Assembly: GCF_008824185.1 (NCBI RefSeq) | Contig: NZ_CP044426.1 | Coordinates: 1,062,501 to 1,126,500, forward strand | Direction: 5' to 3' | Length of the DNA stretch: 64,000 nucleotides | Source of the DNA: Paracoccus pantotrophus | GTDB taxonomy: Bacteria > Pseudomonadota > Alphaproteobacteria > Rhodobacterales > Rhodobacteraceae | Shown here: piece by piece, positions 45,491-54,338 of the stretch | Layout: every line of letters begins with the position of its first letter | Position numbering within the stretch: position 1 is the first letter of the stretch | Notes under the pieces: generated by a model | What the model was told of the DNA's origin: nothing | Databases searched by the model: none | The model's input: the letters and a program-made list of their open reading frames with translations, nothing else | Translations under genes and position numbers: made by a program

Positions 45491-46620
45491 ACCTCGCGCT
45501 CAAGGACATCCGCCACGGGCTGTTCCGCTTCGTGCTGACCTGTTTCGGGCTCGGGCTGCTGATGACGGTCGTGCTGGCGATGATCGGCATCTACAACGGC
45601 CTCGTCTCGGACGCGCTGGCAGTGGTGAAGGCGCCCGCCGCGGATGTCTGGGTGGTGGAGGCCGGAACCAAGGGCCCCTTCGCCGAAGCCTCCAGCATTC
45701 CCGCCGATACGCGCGATGCGGTGGCGCGGATGCCCGGCGTGGCCGAGGCCGGCGCGGTCAACTACCAGAACGTCGAGGCGCCGCATGGCGGGCGCACCCT
45801 GCGGCTCTATGTTGTCGGCTACGAGCCGGGTCGCCCGGGCGGGCCGCGGGCAATCGCCGAGGGGCGCGGCATTGGCGCCAGTCATTTCGAGATGGTGGCC
45901 GACCGCAAGACCGGCCTTTCGCCGGGGGAGACCATCCGGCTCGGGCGCGACCGCTTCACCGTGGTCGGGCTGGTGGAAGGCGCGATGAACTCGGGCGGCG
46001 ATCCGGCGGTCTATGTCACCCTTGCCGACGCGATGGCGCTTCAGACCGAACTCGACCCGGCCGCCCAGCGGGTACAGGCCGCGCGCGGGGCTGTCTCCGT
46101 CAAGTCCGCCTCCGTCGCCGCGGTCATCGCCCGCATGGCACCGGGCGCCGACGTGGGCCTGCTGACCGCGACCGTGCGCCAGTGGAAGCACCTTGCCGCG
46201 ATGACGCAAGGAGAACAGGAGGAATTGCTGCTGGCCTCCGTGGTCGACAAGGCGCGCCGCCAGATCGGGCTGTTCCTCGGCATCCTTCTGTCCGTCAGCG
46301 CCGTGGTGATCGCGCTCATCATCTACACGATGACGATGGAGAAGCTGAAGCAGATCGCCACGCTGAAGCTGATCGGCGCGCCCGACCGCACCATCGTCGC
46401 GCTGATCGTGCAGCAGGCGCTGATCCTCGGCGCCTCGGGCTGGGCGATCGGCCTGATATTGATCCTGACCGTCAAGGACTACTTCCCCCGCCGCGTGGTG
46501 CTGGAGCCGTTCAACGCCGTGGTGCTGGCCGGCATCATCGCTGCGGTCTGCCTGCTCTCCTCGGCGCTCGGCGTGCGGGCGGCGATGAAGGTCGATCCGG
46601 CCACCGCGCTCGGGAGCTGA
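45487..46620 (+). CDS. ABC transporter permease, FtsX/MacB (DevC) type
   Basis: 377 aa. One N-terminal helix, a large periplasmic MacB_PCD-like domain, and three C-terminal helices with the FtsX fold (VVIALIIYTMTMEKLKQIAT, LKLIGAP). It overlaps the adaptor gene by ATGA. Such pumps act as mechanotransmitters that expel peptides, glycolipids or drugs from the periplasm. Confidence 0.88.
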   Translation: MNLALKDIRHGLFRFVLTCFGLGLLMTVVLAMIGIYNGLVSDALAVVKAPAADVWVVEAGTKGPFAEASSIPADTRDAVARMPGVAEAGAVNYQNVEAPHGGRTLRLYVVGYEPGRPGGPRAIAEGRGIGASHFEMVADRKTGLSPGETIRLGRDRFTVVGLVEGAMNSGGDPAVYVTLADAMALQTELDPAAQRVQAARGAVSVKSASVAAVIARMAPGADVGLLTATVRQWKHLAAMTQGEQEELLLASVVDKARRQIGLFLGILLSVSAVVIALIIYTMTMEKLKQIATLKLIGAPDRTIVALIVQQALILGASGWAIGLILILTVKDYFPRRVVLEPFNAVVLAGIIAAVCLLSSALGVRAAMKVDPATALGS

Positions 46621-46621
46621 C

Positions 46622-47314
46622 ATGGCGCTCGGCGACATCCTCATCGAGGTTTCGGGCGTCGCCAAGCATTTCGGCGAGGGCGAAACCCGCGTCGATGCCC
46701 TGCGCTCGGTTGATCTCACCGTGCGCGCCGGCGAGGTGATCGCGCTGCTCGGGCCGTCAGGTTCGGGCAAGACGACGCTACTCAACATCATCGGCTGCAT
46801 CCTCGCCCCATCGGCGGGACGGGTGGTGCTGGACGGCGAGCCGGTCTTCGACGGCAAATGGCTGCGGCGCGACCTGAGGCGTCTCAGGCTCGACAAGATC
46901 GGCTTCATCTTTCAGAGTCACAACCTACTGCCCTTCCTGACGGCGCAGGAAAATGTCGCGGTCGTGCTCGATCTTGCCGGTCTGCCCGCCGAGGAAGGCC
47001 GGACACGGGCGCGCGAACTGCTGGACTATCTGGAAGTCGGCCATCGCGCCACGGTCAAGCCGGCGCTGCTGTCGGGTGGCGAGGCCCAGCGTGTGGCGAT
47101 CGCCCGCGCGCTGGCCAACCGCCCCCGCATCATCCTTGCCGACGAACCCACCGCAGCCCTCGACGGCGCCCGCGCCGGGCTGGTGATGGACCTCATGCGC
47201 AAGCTCGCGGTCGAGCAGGAAGCCTGCATCGTGACCGTCACCCATGACGAAAAGATCTTCGACCGTTTCGACCGCCTGATCCACCTGCGCGACGGCCATC
47301 TGGTCAGCACATGA
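46622..47314 (+). CDS. ABC transporter ATP-binding protein, MacB/DevA type
   Basis: 230 aa. Walker A GPSGSGKTTLLN, Q-loop FIFQSHNLLPFLT, signature LLSGGEAQRVAIARAL, Walker B IILADEPTAALDG, H-loop VTHDEKIFDRFDR. The signature is the LolD/MacB version. It begins 1 bp after the permease stop. Confidence 0.92.
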   Translation: MALGDILIEVSGVAKHFGEGETRVDALRSVDLTVRAGEVIALLGPSGSGKTTLLNIIGCILAPSAGRVVLDGEPVFDGKWLRRDLRRLRLDKIGFIFQSHNLLPFLTAQENVAVVLDLAGLPAEEGRTRARELLDYLEVGHRATVKPALLSGGEAQRVAIARALANRPRIILADEPTAALDGARAGLVMDLMRKLAVEQEACIVTVTHDEKIFDRFDRLIHLRDGHLVST

Positions 47315-47337
47315 CGGGCAGGATTCAGGAGGCAGAC

Positions 47338-47385
47338 ATGACCACAAGACCCCGCACGCCGATCCTCGCCCTTGAAAAGGTATAA
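47338..47385 (+). other. 15-codon open frame with its own ribosome site
   Basis: ATG 47338 follows CAGGAGGCAGAC, and the frame MTTRPRTPILALEKV ends at 47385, six bases before the cytochrome b561 gene. The first 25 bases resemble the start of the gene at 47970 (GGAGGCAGACATGAC then …MTRRPRSQ). It may be a leader peptide or the scar of a duplicated and deleted gene. Confidence 0.35.
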
Positions 47386-47390
47386 CCAAG

Positions 47391-47873
47391 ATGCAGCCGA
47401 CATCCTATTCCAGAACCCAGATCGCCCTGCACTGGACGATTGCTGCCCTCGTTTTTTTCCAGATCCTCATGCATGACGGCATCGTCAAGGTATGGGACGG
47501 GCGGATGGAGGGCACGCTCCCGAACCAGCCGACAATCAATCCCCATGCCATTGCCGGCGCGCTGATCCTCGTTCTCGTTCTGTGGCGGCTGGTGCTGCGC
47601 CGTCGGCGCGGCGTCCCCGGCCTGCCGGAAGGCGAGCACCCGGCCCTGAAAGTTCTGGCCACGGGCATGCATGCGGCTCTCAACCTCCTGCTGATCCTGA
47701 TGGCGCTTTCGGGAATGGCGGCGTGGATTTCCGGCGTCGAGGCGATCGGCGAAGCCCATTCCATCGCGCGGCTGGCGCTGGTTCCGCTGGTCCTCCTGCA
47801 TGTCCTCGCCGCACTTTACCATCATTTCTGGCTCAAGACCGATGTGCTGCGGCGCATGCTTGGCCGGGCCTGA
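47391..47873 (+). CDS. Cytochrome b561 family protein
   Basis: 160 aa with four membrane helices. Haem-ligand histidines are in the expected helices: IALHWTIAALVFFQILMHD (N-terminal), INPHAIAGALIL, TGMHAALNLLLI, and PLVLLHVLAALYHHFW. It is probably a membrane electron carrier taking electrons from quinol. It lies 76 bp after the exporter ATPase gene; ATG 47391 follows a weak AACCAAG. Confidence 0.88.
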   Translation: MQPTSYSRTQIALHWTIAALVFFQILMHDGIVKVWDGRMEGTLPNQPTINPHAIAGALILVLVLWRLVLRRRRGVPGLPEGEHPALKVLATGMHAALNLLLILMALSGMAAWISGVEAIGEAHSIARLALVPLVLLHVLAALYHHFWLKTDVLRRMLGRA

Positions 47874-47969
47874 GGCGGGGTCCGTTCCGCGCGCCGCAAC
47901 CCGCAACCCATGGCAGGCCGGGCCACACCCGCCCGGACGCTCCCCAAACCCCGAACTTCGGAGGCAGAC

Positions 47970-48350
47970 ATGACGAGACGACCGCGCAGCCAGACCGTTG
48001 CCGCCGCCGTCGCGGTAATCTTCGGCCTGCTGACCATCGTTTCGGGCGGCAGGGCGCTGTTCGGCGGCGTCGATATGGGCGCAGTGGTGCCATTCGTGCT
48101 GTGGTTCAACTTCTTCGCGGGCTTTGCCTATGTCCTGGCCGGGATCGGCCTGTGGCGCGGCGCGGGCTGGGCGCCGATGCTGGCGATTGCCATTGCCACG
48201 GCCACGGTGGCCGTCTTCGCTGCCTTCCTGTGGCATGTCGGTGCCGGCGGCGCATGGGAAGCACGCACCATGGGCGCGATGATCCTGCGCAGCGCCATCT
48301 GGATAGCCGTCGCGGCCTTTGCATTTCGGTGCCATAAGCCATCCGATTGA
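47970..48350 (+). CDS. Four-helix membrane protein, unknown function
   Basis: 126 aa from ATG 47970, preceded by CGGAGGCAGAC; the in-frame ATG at 47910 is less likely. Four hydrophobic helices (TVAAAVAVIFGLLTIVSGG; FNFFAGFAYVLAGIGLWRG; MLAIAIATATVAVFAAFLWH; a last one ending AFAFRCH). Not recognised beyond that. It sits between cytochrome b561 and a metal ATPase, so a redox or metal role is possible. Confidence 0.7.
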   Translation: MTRRPRSQTVAAAVAVIFGLLTIVSGGRALFGGVDMGAVVPFVLWFNFFAGFAYVLAGIGLWRGAGWAPMLAIAIATATVAVFAAFLWHVGAGGAWEARTMGAMILRSAIWIAVAAFAFRCHKPSD

Positions 48351-48409
48351 TACTCACCCAGCCAGCGATGGCGGCTGCCAGCCGCGACCTCGCCAGCCAG
48401 GAGCCTGAC

Positions 48410-50350
48410 ATGAAGCGATTTCCAACTATTGACCTGTCACTGACCCTATCGCTCGTCACCGTGCTCGGCATGGCAATGGCGGCGGCCGGCAGGTGGCTGC
48501 CAAGCGGAGCTTTCGACGCTCTGGAGCTGCCGGGACTGGTGCTGGTCTATCTGGCTGGCGGCCTGCCCACCGGCTGGCGCGCACTGTCGGAACTGTGGCG
48601 CGCGCGCGTGCTTGACATCGACCTGTTGATGATCGTCGCGGCAATCGCCGCCGCAATCGTCGGCGCCCCGTTCGAGGGTGCGGTACTGCTGACGCTGTTC
48701 AGCATCTCGACCACGCTGGAGGAACGCGCGCTTGGCCGCGCCCGCCGCGCCATCGAGGCGCTAATGGCGCTGCGCCCCGAGACCGCCTTGCGCAAGACCG
48801 CGGGCGGCGCTGTCGAGGAAGTTCCCGCCGGGGTGCTGACCGTTGGCGAAGTGGTGGTGCTGCGCCCCGGCGCCCGGGTGCCCAGTGATGGCGTGGTCAC
48901 CGCCGGGCGGGGCGGCATCGACGAGGCCAATATCACCGGCGAATCCATGCCGGTGTCGAAAGAGGCCGGTGCGCAGGTGTTCGAGGCCACAATCAATCTG
49001 GACGGCGTGCTGGAGGTCGAGGTTACGCGCAGCGTCAGCGACAGCACCATCGCCCGCATGATCCGGCTGGTAACCGAGGCACAGGCCGCCCGCGCGCCCT
49101 CCGAACGGTTCAGCGAATGGTTCGGGCAACGCTACACGGTCGCGGTGCTGGCGGGTGCGGTGATCGCCTTTGCCACGTTCTGGTGGCTGGGCGGCGACTG
49201 GGAACTGGCGCTTTACCGCGCCGCCACGCTGCTGGTCGCCGCCAGCCCCTGCGCCATCGTCATTTCCGTCCCCGCCGCGATCCTGTCGGCCCTTTCGGCG
49301 GCGGCGCGGGGCGGTGTTCTGTTCAAGGGCGGCGGCGCGCTGGAGACGCTGGCCGAGGTCGATATCTTCGCCTTCGACAAGACCGGCACCCTGACCACCG
49401 GCCGCGCCGAGGTGACGGAAATCGTCGCGCTGGATGGCGACCAGGCCGGGTTCCTGTCGCTGCTGGCTGGGCTGGAGGCGCATTCCGAGCACCATATCGC
49501 CGCCGCGATCCGCCGTGAGGTCGCCAGCCGCGGGCTTGATCCGGCGCAGGTGGCCGATGTGAACGCCCGGCCAGGCATCGGCATCGAAGGGTCCGATGCG
49601 CTTGGCCCGGTTTGGGCGGGCAATGCCTATCTTGCCGAGGACATGAAGGCCGCAACGGATCACCCCGCGTTGCAGGCGCTGGCGGATGGCGCCAATACGG
49701 TCGTCTATCTGGGTCGCGGCGCCACCGTGCTGGGCGCCGTCAGCGTGGCGGATGAGGCACGGGCCAGTTCCGCCGGGGCGATCGCGGCCCTGCGCGACAG
49801 TGGTGCCCGCCGCATCGTCATGATGACCGGGGATCGCAGGTCGGTGGCGCTGCGCATCGGCGCCCGGCTTGGGCTGGGGCCCGAGGAGACTCACGCCGAA
49901 ATGCTGCCACAGGACAAGGTTCGCGCGGTTGGCGAACTGGCCGCAACCGGCCGCGTCGCCTTTGTCGGCGACGGCGTGAACGACGCCGCGGCGCTGGCCC
50001 GCGCCGATGTCGGCATCGCCATGGGCGCGGCCGGGTCCGAGGTGGCGCTTCAGGCCGCCGATGTGGCGCTGCTGTCCGAGGATATGGAGCGGCTTGCGGA
50101 CGCGCACCGCCTGTCGCGCCGAACGTCAAGGGTGATCCGGCAGAACCTGACCTTCGCCATCGGCGCCATGGTGGTTCTGGTCATCGGCGGGCTGTTCTTT
50201 GATCTGCCGTTGCCGCTGGTGGTGATTGGCCATGAAGGCGGCACCGTGCTGGTGGTGCTGAACGGGCTGCGGTTGCTGTCGGACCCGATTCGCCGGCCGA
50301 AGGCGTCTGTTGCCGGACAGGCGCTGACGGGTGTCGCGCAGCCCACCTAA
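48410..50350 (+). CDS. P1B-4-type metal-transporting ATPase (Co/Fe/Zn efflux class)
   Basis: 646 aa. ATG 48410 follows AGGAG; earlier in-frame starts at 48347 (TTG) and 48368 are unsupported. No N-terminal metal domain. TM motif SPC (279-281), phosphorylation site DKTGT (Asp323), ATP motifs TGDRR and GDGVNDAAAL, and the HEGGT motif in the last helices (His608). SPC plus HEGG(T/S) defines subgroup P1B-4 (CoaT, CtpD, PfeT). It should export Co2+, Fe2+ or related ions from the cytoplasm. Confidence 0.88.
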   Translation: MKRFPTIDLSLTLSLVTVLGMAMAAAGRWLPSGAFDALELPGLVLVYLAGGLPTGWRALSELWRARVLDIDLLMIVAAIAAAIVGAPFEGAVLLTLFSISTTLEERALGRARRAIEALMALRPETALRKTAGGAVEEVPAGVLTVGEVVVLRPGARVPSDGVVTAGRGGIDEANITGESMPVSKEAGAQVFEATINLDGVLEVEVTRSVSDSTIARMIRLVTEAQAARAPSERFSEWFGQRYTVAVLAGAVIAFATFWWLGGDWELALYRAATLLVAASPCAIVISVPAAILSALSAAARGGVLFKGGGALETLAEVDIFAFDKTGTLTTGRAEVTEIVALDGDQAGFLSLLAGLEAHSEHHIAAAIRREVASRGLDPAQVADVNARPGIGIEGSDALGPVWAGNAYLAEDMKAATDHPALQALADGANTVVYLGRGATVLGAVSVADEARASSAGAIAALRDSGARRIVMMTGDRRSVALRIGARLGLGPEETHAEMLPQDKVRAVGELAATGRVAFVGDGVNDAAALARADVGIAMGAAGSEVALQAADVALLSEDMERLADAHRLSRRTSRVIRQNLTFAIGAMVVLVIGGLFFDLPLPLVVIGHEGGTVLVVLNGLRLLSDPIRRPKASVAGQALTGVAQPT

Positions 50351-50365
50351 ACCGTAGGGATGCGC

Positions 50366-51016
50366 TCACCCCCGAAAGACGCGCAGATGCGGAAACGCGC
50401 CCTTTTCCAGATAGGCTTCCTCCTCGGGCGTCGATCTGCGGCCAAGGATGGCGTTGCGGTGCGGGTGGCGGCCAAAGCTGGCGATGATGCGGCGCACCTG
50501 CCCCGCTTGATCGACGAGCGAGGCATAGAGCGGCCGCAACGGCGCCGGCGCGCGGGCGGCGATGTCGCGGCGCAGGGCGATCAGCCGGTCGATGCGGGCC
50601 AGATGGTCCGACCCCTCTGCATGGCCCAAAGGCTGGGTGAAGGCGATCTGGAACCACGGCAGGCCAAGTGCCGCCCAGTCTCCGTTTTCCAACCCTTCCA
50701 GCGCCTGCGCCAATGCCGCCGGGTCTTGCGCCCAGGCCCGCGGGCTGCCCCGCCACAGCGAGCGCGGGAACTGGTCCAGCACCACGATCAGCGCCAGCCG
50801 GCTCTCGGGCGTCCCTGCCCAATGATCGAGGTCCCCCGCCGCGCCGCGTTCGGTCAGCGGGCCAAAGCGCGCCGCAATCGCACCATCCGCGCCGCCATGC
50901 ATCCGCCAGCGCCAGTGCTCGGCATGGCGGTCGGGGTCAATGTCCAGCGCGCGGCCCTCGGGGAACCAGAAATCCAGAACCTCGCCGATCTGTCTGGCAT
51001 CATTGCTATCGGCCAT
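50366..51016 (-). CDS. DUF924-family protein
   Basis: 216 aa from ATG 51016 (MADSNDARQIGEVLDFWFPE), after GGGGGG. Family signatures are LDFWFPEGRA, LIVVLDQFPRSLWRGSPRAW, LGLPWFQIAFTQPLGHAEG, and IASFGRHPHRNAILGRRSTP with EEEAYL. The function of the family is unknown; it is helical and TPR-like. It is downstream of the second metal ATPase in the same direction with a 73-bp gap. Confidence 0.88.
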   Translation of the reverse strand: MADSNDARQIGEVLDFWFPEGRALDIDPDRHAEHWRWRMHGGADGAIAARFGPLTERGAAGDLDHWAGTPESRLALIVVLDQFPRSLWRGSPRAWAQDPAALAQALEGLENGDWAALGLPWFQIAFTQPLGHAEGSDHLARIDRLIALRRDIAARAPAPLRPLYASLVDQAGQVRRIIASFGRHPHRNAILGRRSTPEEEAYLEKGAFPHLRVFRG

Positions 51017-51089
51017 GTCATCCCCCCATTGAAAACGCCCCCGCGCCATGGGCACGGGAGCGGATTTGCCGATGAAGCACAAGCGCGCT

Positions 51090-53021
51090 CTATGCCGTCG
51101 CGGGCACCGTTGCCGGCACAGGTCGGCGCCCGCCGGGCCCGCGCGGGACGCGCAGCAGGCGCATAGCGTTGGCGATCACCACCAGTACCGAAAGCTGATG
51201 GATCAGCATGCCCTCGGCCATATGCACATCGCCGTTGAACACGCCCGCCAGCAGCCCGGCCACAGTCAGCAGCGCGATGGCCAAGTTCTGGCGCATATTG
51301 CGCAGCGTCGCGCGGGAAATCGCCATGGCCTCGGGCAGTTTCTCCAGATCGTCGGCCATCAGCGCAATGTCGGCGGTCTCGATCGCCACGTCCGAGCCCA
51401 CGGCCCCCATGGCAACGCTGGTGTCGGCGGCAGCCAGCGCCGGCGCGTCGTTGATGCCGTCGCCGATCATGGCGACATGGCGGCCCTCGGCCTGAAAGTG
51501 GCGGATCAGCTCCAGCTTGTCCTCGGGCAGCAGCCCGGCATGAACCTCGTCGATGCCGATTTCGGCGGCGATGGCGTGGGCGGCCTGCGGCTGGTCGCCG
51601 GTCAGCATGGCGATGCGCCCCACCCCGATATCGCGCAGCCGGGCGATGGCGCTTTGGGCCGAAAGCCGGGGCTGGTCGGACAGCCCGAAGATGCCCGCGA
51701 TGCGCCCGTCCAGCGCCACGATGATCGGCGTGCAGCCGCGGCCCAGAACCCCGGCCAGCGCGGCCTCGGCCTCGGCGTAGAAACCGATGCCCAGCCGGTC
51801 GAACAGCCGCCGGTTGCCGGCCGCGACCTGCCGCCCCTCGTGGTGGACCACCAGACCCATGCCAGCCACTTCCTCGACCGTCTCGGGCGCGGGAATCTCG
51901 CCCTCGGCACGGCCGGCCTCGATAATCGGGCGGCCCAGCGGGTGGTCCGAGCCGGATTCGGCGATCGCCGTCCAGTGCAGCAATTCGGCACGATCGATGC
52001 CGCCAAGAGGCACGATCTCGACCAGGCTGGGGCGGCCCTCGGTCAGGGTGCCGGTCTTGTCCAGCGCCAGCATGTCGATGCGGCCGGCGCTTTCCAGATG
52101 CTGCCCGCCCTTGATGAGGATGCCCGAGCGCGCCGCCCGCCCGATGCCGGCGACGATGGAGACCGGCGTCGAGATCACCAGGGCGCCCGGACAGGCCACC
52201 ACCAGAAGGGTCAGCGCGAGGCGAATATCCTGCGTCACCGCCCAGGCACCCAGCGCCAGCATCATGATGCCGGGCGTATACCATTGGGCGAAACGCTCGA
52301 TCATGCGCTGGCTGGGGGCGCGTTCCTCCTGCGCCTCTTCGACGCGGCGGATGATCCGGGCCAGCGTGGTATCGGCGCCGATGCCGGTGGCGCGGATGCG
52401 CAGCACGCCATTTTCCGCGATGGTGCCGGCATGGACGTGGGAGCCGGGGGCTTTCTCGGCCGGGATCGGCTCGCCGGTGATGGCGGCCTCGGACACGGCG
52501 GCGTTACCGTCGATCACCTCGCCATCGACGGGGATGCGGTTTCCGGCGCGCACGAGCACGACCTCATTCGGCTGGACGGCACTGGCGGCAATCTCGACCG
52601 GCTGGCCGTCGCGGATCACGGTGGCGACCTCGGGCGCGGCCTTCAGCAGATCGGCCAGTGCGCCACGGGTCTGGCGCAGGGTGCGGGCCTCAAGCCAGGC
52701 GCCGAAGCTGAACAGGAAAGTAACGGCGGCCGATTCCCAATATTCGCCGATGAACAGCGCGCCAATAGCCGCAACGGTCACCAGCAACTCGATCGAGAAA
52801 TGGCGAATGCGCAGCGCGTGGTACGCCCGCCAGGCGATGTCAGAGCCGGCGACAAAGGCCGCCACCAGCATAGATGCCGCCCAGAGCCCGCGCAGGTCGA
52901 ACCCGTAAAGGGCGATCAGGCCCAGCACGATCAGGCTGCCGCTGATGATGGTCAGCCACTTCCTGCGGCTGGCCGGCTGGTGAAGAATTGTCAGGATAGG
53001 GGTCAACATGCGGGGCCTCAT
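51090..53021 (-). CDS. Heavy-metal P-type ATPase (ZntA/CadA-like) with CPG in place of CPC
   Basis: 643 aa. Start ATG 53021; ATG 53009 is an alternative. No N-terminal HMA domain: that domain is encoded separately just upstream. TGEP phosphatase loop (ITGEPIPAEK), DKTGT phosphorylation site, TGDQPQ and GDGINDAPAL are intact. The ion-binding helix reads VACPGALVIST with Cys277-Pro278-Gly279, lacking the second Cys of the usual CPC. The last helices read GMLIHQLSVLVVIANAMRLL. It probably exports Zn, Cd or Pb, but the altered site makes specificity uncertain. Confidence 0.85.
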   Translation of the reverse strand: MRPRMLTPILTILHQPASRRKWLTIISGSLIVLGLIALYGFDLRGLWAASMLVAAFVAGSDIAWRAYHALRIRHFSIELLVTVAAIGALFIGEYWESAAVTFLFSFGAWLEARTLRQTRGALADLLKAAPEVATVIRDGQPVEIAASAVQPNEVVLVRAGNRIPVDGEVIDGNAAVSEAAITGEPIPAEKAPGSHVHAGTIAENGVLRIRATGIGADTTLARIIRRVEEAQEERAPSQRMIERFAQWYTPGIMMLALGAWAVTQDIRLALTLLVVACPGALVISTPVSIVAGIGRAARSGILIKGGQHLESAGRIDMLALDKTGTLTEGRPSLVEIVPLGGIDRAELLHWTAIAESGSDHPLGRPIIEAGRAEGEIPAPETVEEVAGMGLVVHHEGRQVAAGNRRLFDRLGIGFYAEAEAALAGVLGRGCTPIIVALDGRIAGIFGLSDQPRLSAQSAIARLRDIGVGRIAMLTGDQPQAAHAIAAEIGIDEVHAGLLPEDKLELIRHFQAEGRHVAMIGDGINDAPALAAADTSVAMGAVGSDVAIETADIALMADDLEKLPEAMAISRATLRNMRQNLAIALLTVAGLLAGVFNGDVHMAEGMLIHQLSVLVVIANAMRLLRVPRGPGGRRPVPATVPATA

Positions 53022-53073
53022 GATGTGAAGGCCCGGCAGCGCGGGCAGGCACGGCCGGGCTGGAAGGGATGGG

Positions 53074-53292
53074 TCAGAATGCGGCGGGGCGGGCCTCGTA
53101 GCCGGTGGATTTCACCACCGAGACAAGGGCCTCGACCGGGGCGGATGCGGGGTCATGCTCGACCTCGATGCGGCCGGTGTTGAAGTGCACCTTGGCGGCG
53201 GTCACGCCAGGAGTTGCCGCCAGCGCCTTTTCGATTTTGGTGACGCAGGAGGGGCAGGAAAATTCGTCGCTGCGCAGGATGGTCTTGGTCAT
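53074..53292 (-). CDS. HMA-domain metal-binding protein (CopZ-like)
   Basis: 72 aa. One HMA ferredoxin-like domain with the metal loop FSCPSCVTKIEKAL (Cys-x2-Cys) and VHFNTGRIEVEHD. It starts after GAAAGGAACC. It delivers a metal ion to, or acts as a detached N-terminal domain of, the ATPase encoded 52 bp downstream, which lacks one. A GC hairpin (53313-53327) lies in its leader. Confidence 0.88.
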   Translation of the reverse strand: MTKTILRSDEFSCPSCVTKIEKALAATPGVTAAKVHFNTGRIEVEHDPASAPVEALVSVVKSTGYEARPAAF

Positions 53293-53352
53293 GGCTGGTT
53301 CCTTTCATGTCGCCGCCCGGTGGGCGGTCATTGCTTGTGAACTCAAGATATG

Positions 53353-53411
53353 CTGTCCTTTCAGGATCAGGATTGGCAACTCAGGCAAAGATTCATTGCA
53401 TGAATGCACAG
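53353..53411 (-). promoter_or_regulatory. Conserved ~60-bp operator, copy 1
   Basis: Shares with copy 2 at 54892-54951: CTGTCC at the left end, GCAAAGA near the middle, and CATTGCA(T/C)GAATG(C/G)ACAG at the right end, with nearly the same spacing (41 against 42 bp between outer elements). The inner part TTCATTGCATGAA (53392-53404) is a perfect dyad of the LysR T-N11-A kind. The left edge is 60 bp before the HMA start, and the right edge covers the start codon of the LysR gene. Confidence 0.65.
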
Positions 53412-54305
53412 GCGCAGGATTGGGACGATCTGCGGTTGTTTCTGGCCGTGGCACGGGCGGGGTCGCTCTCGGGGGCGGCGCGCAGCCTTGGCGTTACCCA
53501 TTCCACCGTCTTCCGCCGCATCGGCGCGTTCGAGGCGCGGCTGGGGGTGCGCCTGTTCGACCGGCTGCCCGGCGGTTACGCGCTGACCCAGGCCGGCGAG
53601 GAGATGCGCGATTCCGTCATCCGCATCGAGGAAGAAATCACCGCGCTGGCGCTGAAGGTTACCGGACAGGACCAGCGGCCCACTGGGACGATCCGCATCA
53701 CCACGACCGACCTGCTGGCGGTGGGGGTGCTGCCCCGCCATGTCGCCGCCTTCCGCGCCGAATGGTCCGAGATCGAGATCGAGGTAATCGTTGCGGATAC
53801 GGTGCTGGACCTGACCCGGCGCGAGGCGGACGTGGCCCTGCGCATCGGCAATCCGGGACAGGAAACACTGATCGGGCGGCGGGTCGGGCGGTTGGCCTTT
53901 GCCGCCTATGGTGCGGCGGACCGGCCGCCGGGCGATCCTGCCAAGGGTGACTGGATCGGCTACGGGTCTGCGCATGGCCCGCTCAGCCGCAATCTGACCC
54001 GCTGGTGGCCGGATGCGCGACAGGTTTACCGGACAAACTCGATCATCGCCGCCCATGCCGGTGCGAAGGCGGGGATCGGACTTGCTGCCTTGCCTTGCGT
54101 GATTGCCGATTGCGACCCCAGCCTGATCCGCGCCGCCGCGCTGCCCGAGGATTTCATGCTGGACCTGTGGTTGCTGATTCACGAGGATCTGCGCCAAACC
54201 GCGCGCATCCGCCTGTTTCTGGACTTCATGGCGACGGCCCTGGCGGCCGATGCCGACCTGCTGGAGGGGCGCTGCCCGTGCAAGACAAGGCCGGCGCAGG
54301 CGTAA
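53400..54305 (+). CDS. LysR-family regulator
   Basis: 301 aa from ATG 53400 (MNAQAQDWDDLRLFLAVARA), the standard LysR start position. HTH: GSLSGAARSLGVTHSTVFRR; effector domain after about 90. It is of the compact GcvA/YafC-like style. It is divergent from the HMA-ATPase operon. Its start codon lies inside operator copy 1, which implies that binding there also limits its own expression. Confidence 0.88.
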   Translation: MNAQAQDWDDLRLFLAVARAGSLSGAARSLGVTHSTVFRRIGAFEARLGVRLFDRLPGGYALTQAGEEMRDSVIRIEEEITALALKVTGQDQRPTGTIRITTTDLLAVGVLPRHVAAFRAEWSEIEIEVIVADTVLDLTRREADVALRIGNPGQETLIGRRVGRLAFAAYGAADRPPGDPAKGDWIGYGSAHGPLSRNLTRWWPDARQVYRTNSIIAAHAGAKAGIGLAALPCVIADCDPSLIRAAALPEDFMLDLWLLIHEDLRQTARIRLFLDFMATALAADADLLEGRCPCKTRPAQA

Positions 54306-54338
54306 CGCCCGCGCCGGCCCATGCCTGCGCCCGTGGCG

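Noticed and set aside
45118..46908. 596-aa minus-strand open frame
   Set aside because: Antisense to the HlyD and FtsX-type genes; no family features or ribosome site.
51048..53183. 711-aa plus-strand open frame
   Set aside because: Antisense to a P-type ATPase with all motifs intact.
53313..53327. Metal riboswitch in the HMA gene leader
   Set aside because: Only one short GC hairpin is present; no riboswitch-like multi-helix fold or anti-terminator was seen.
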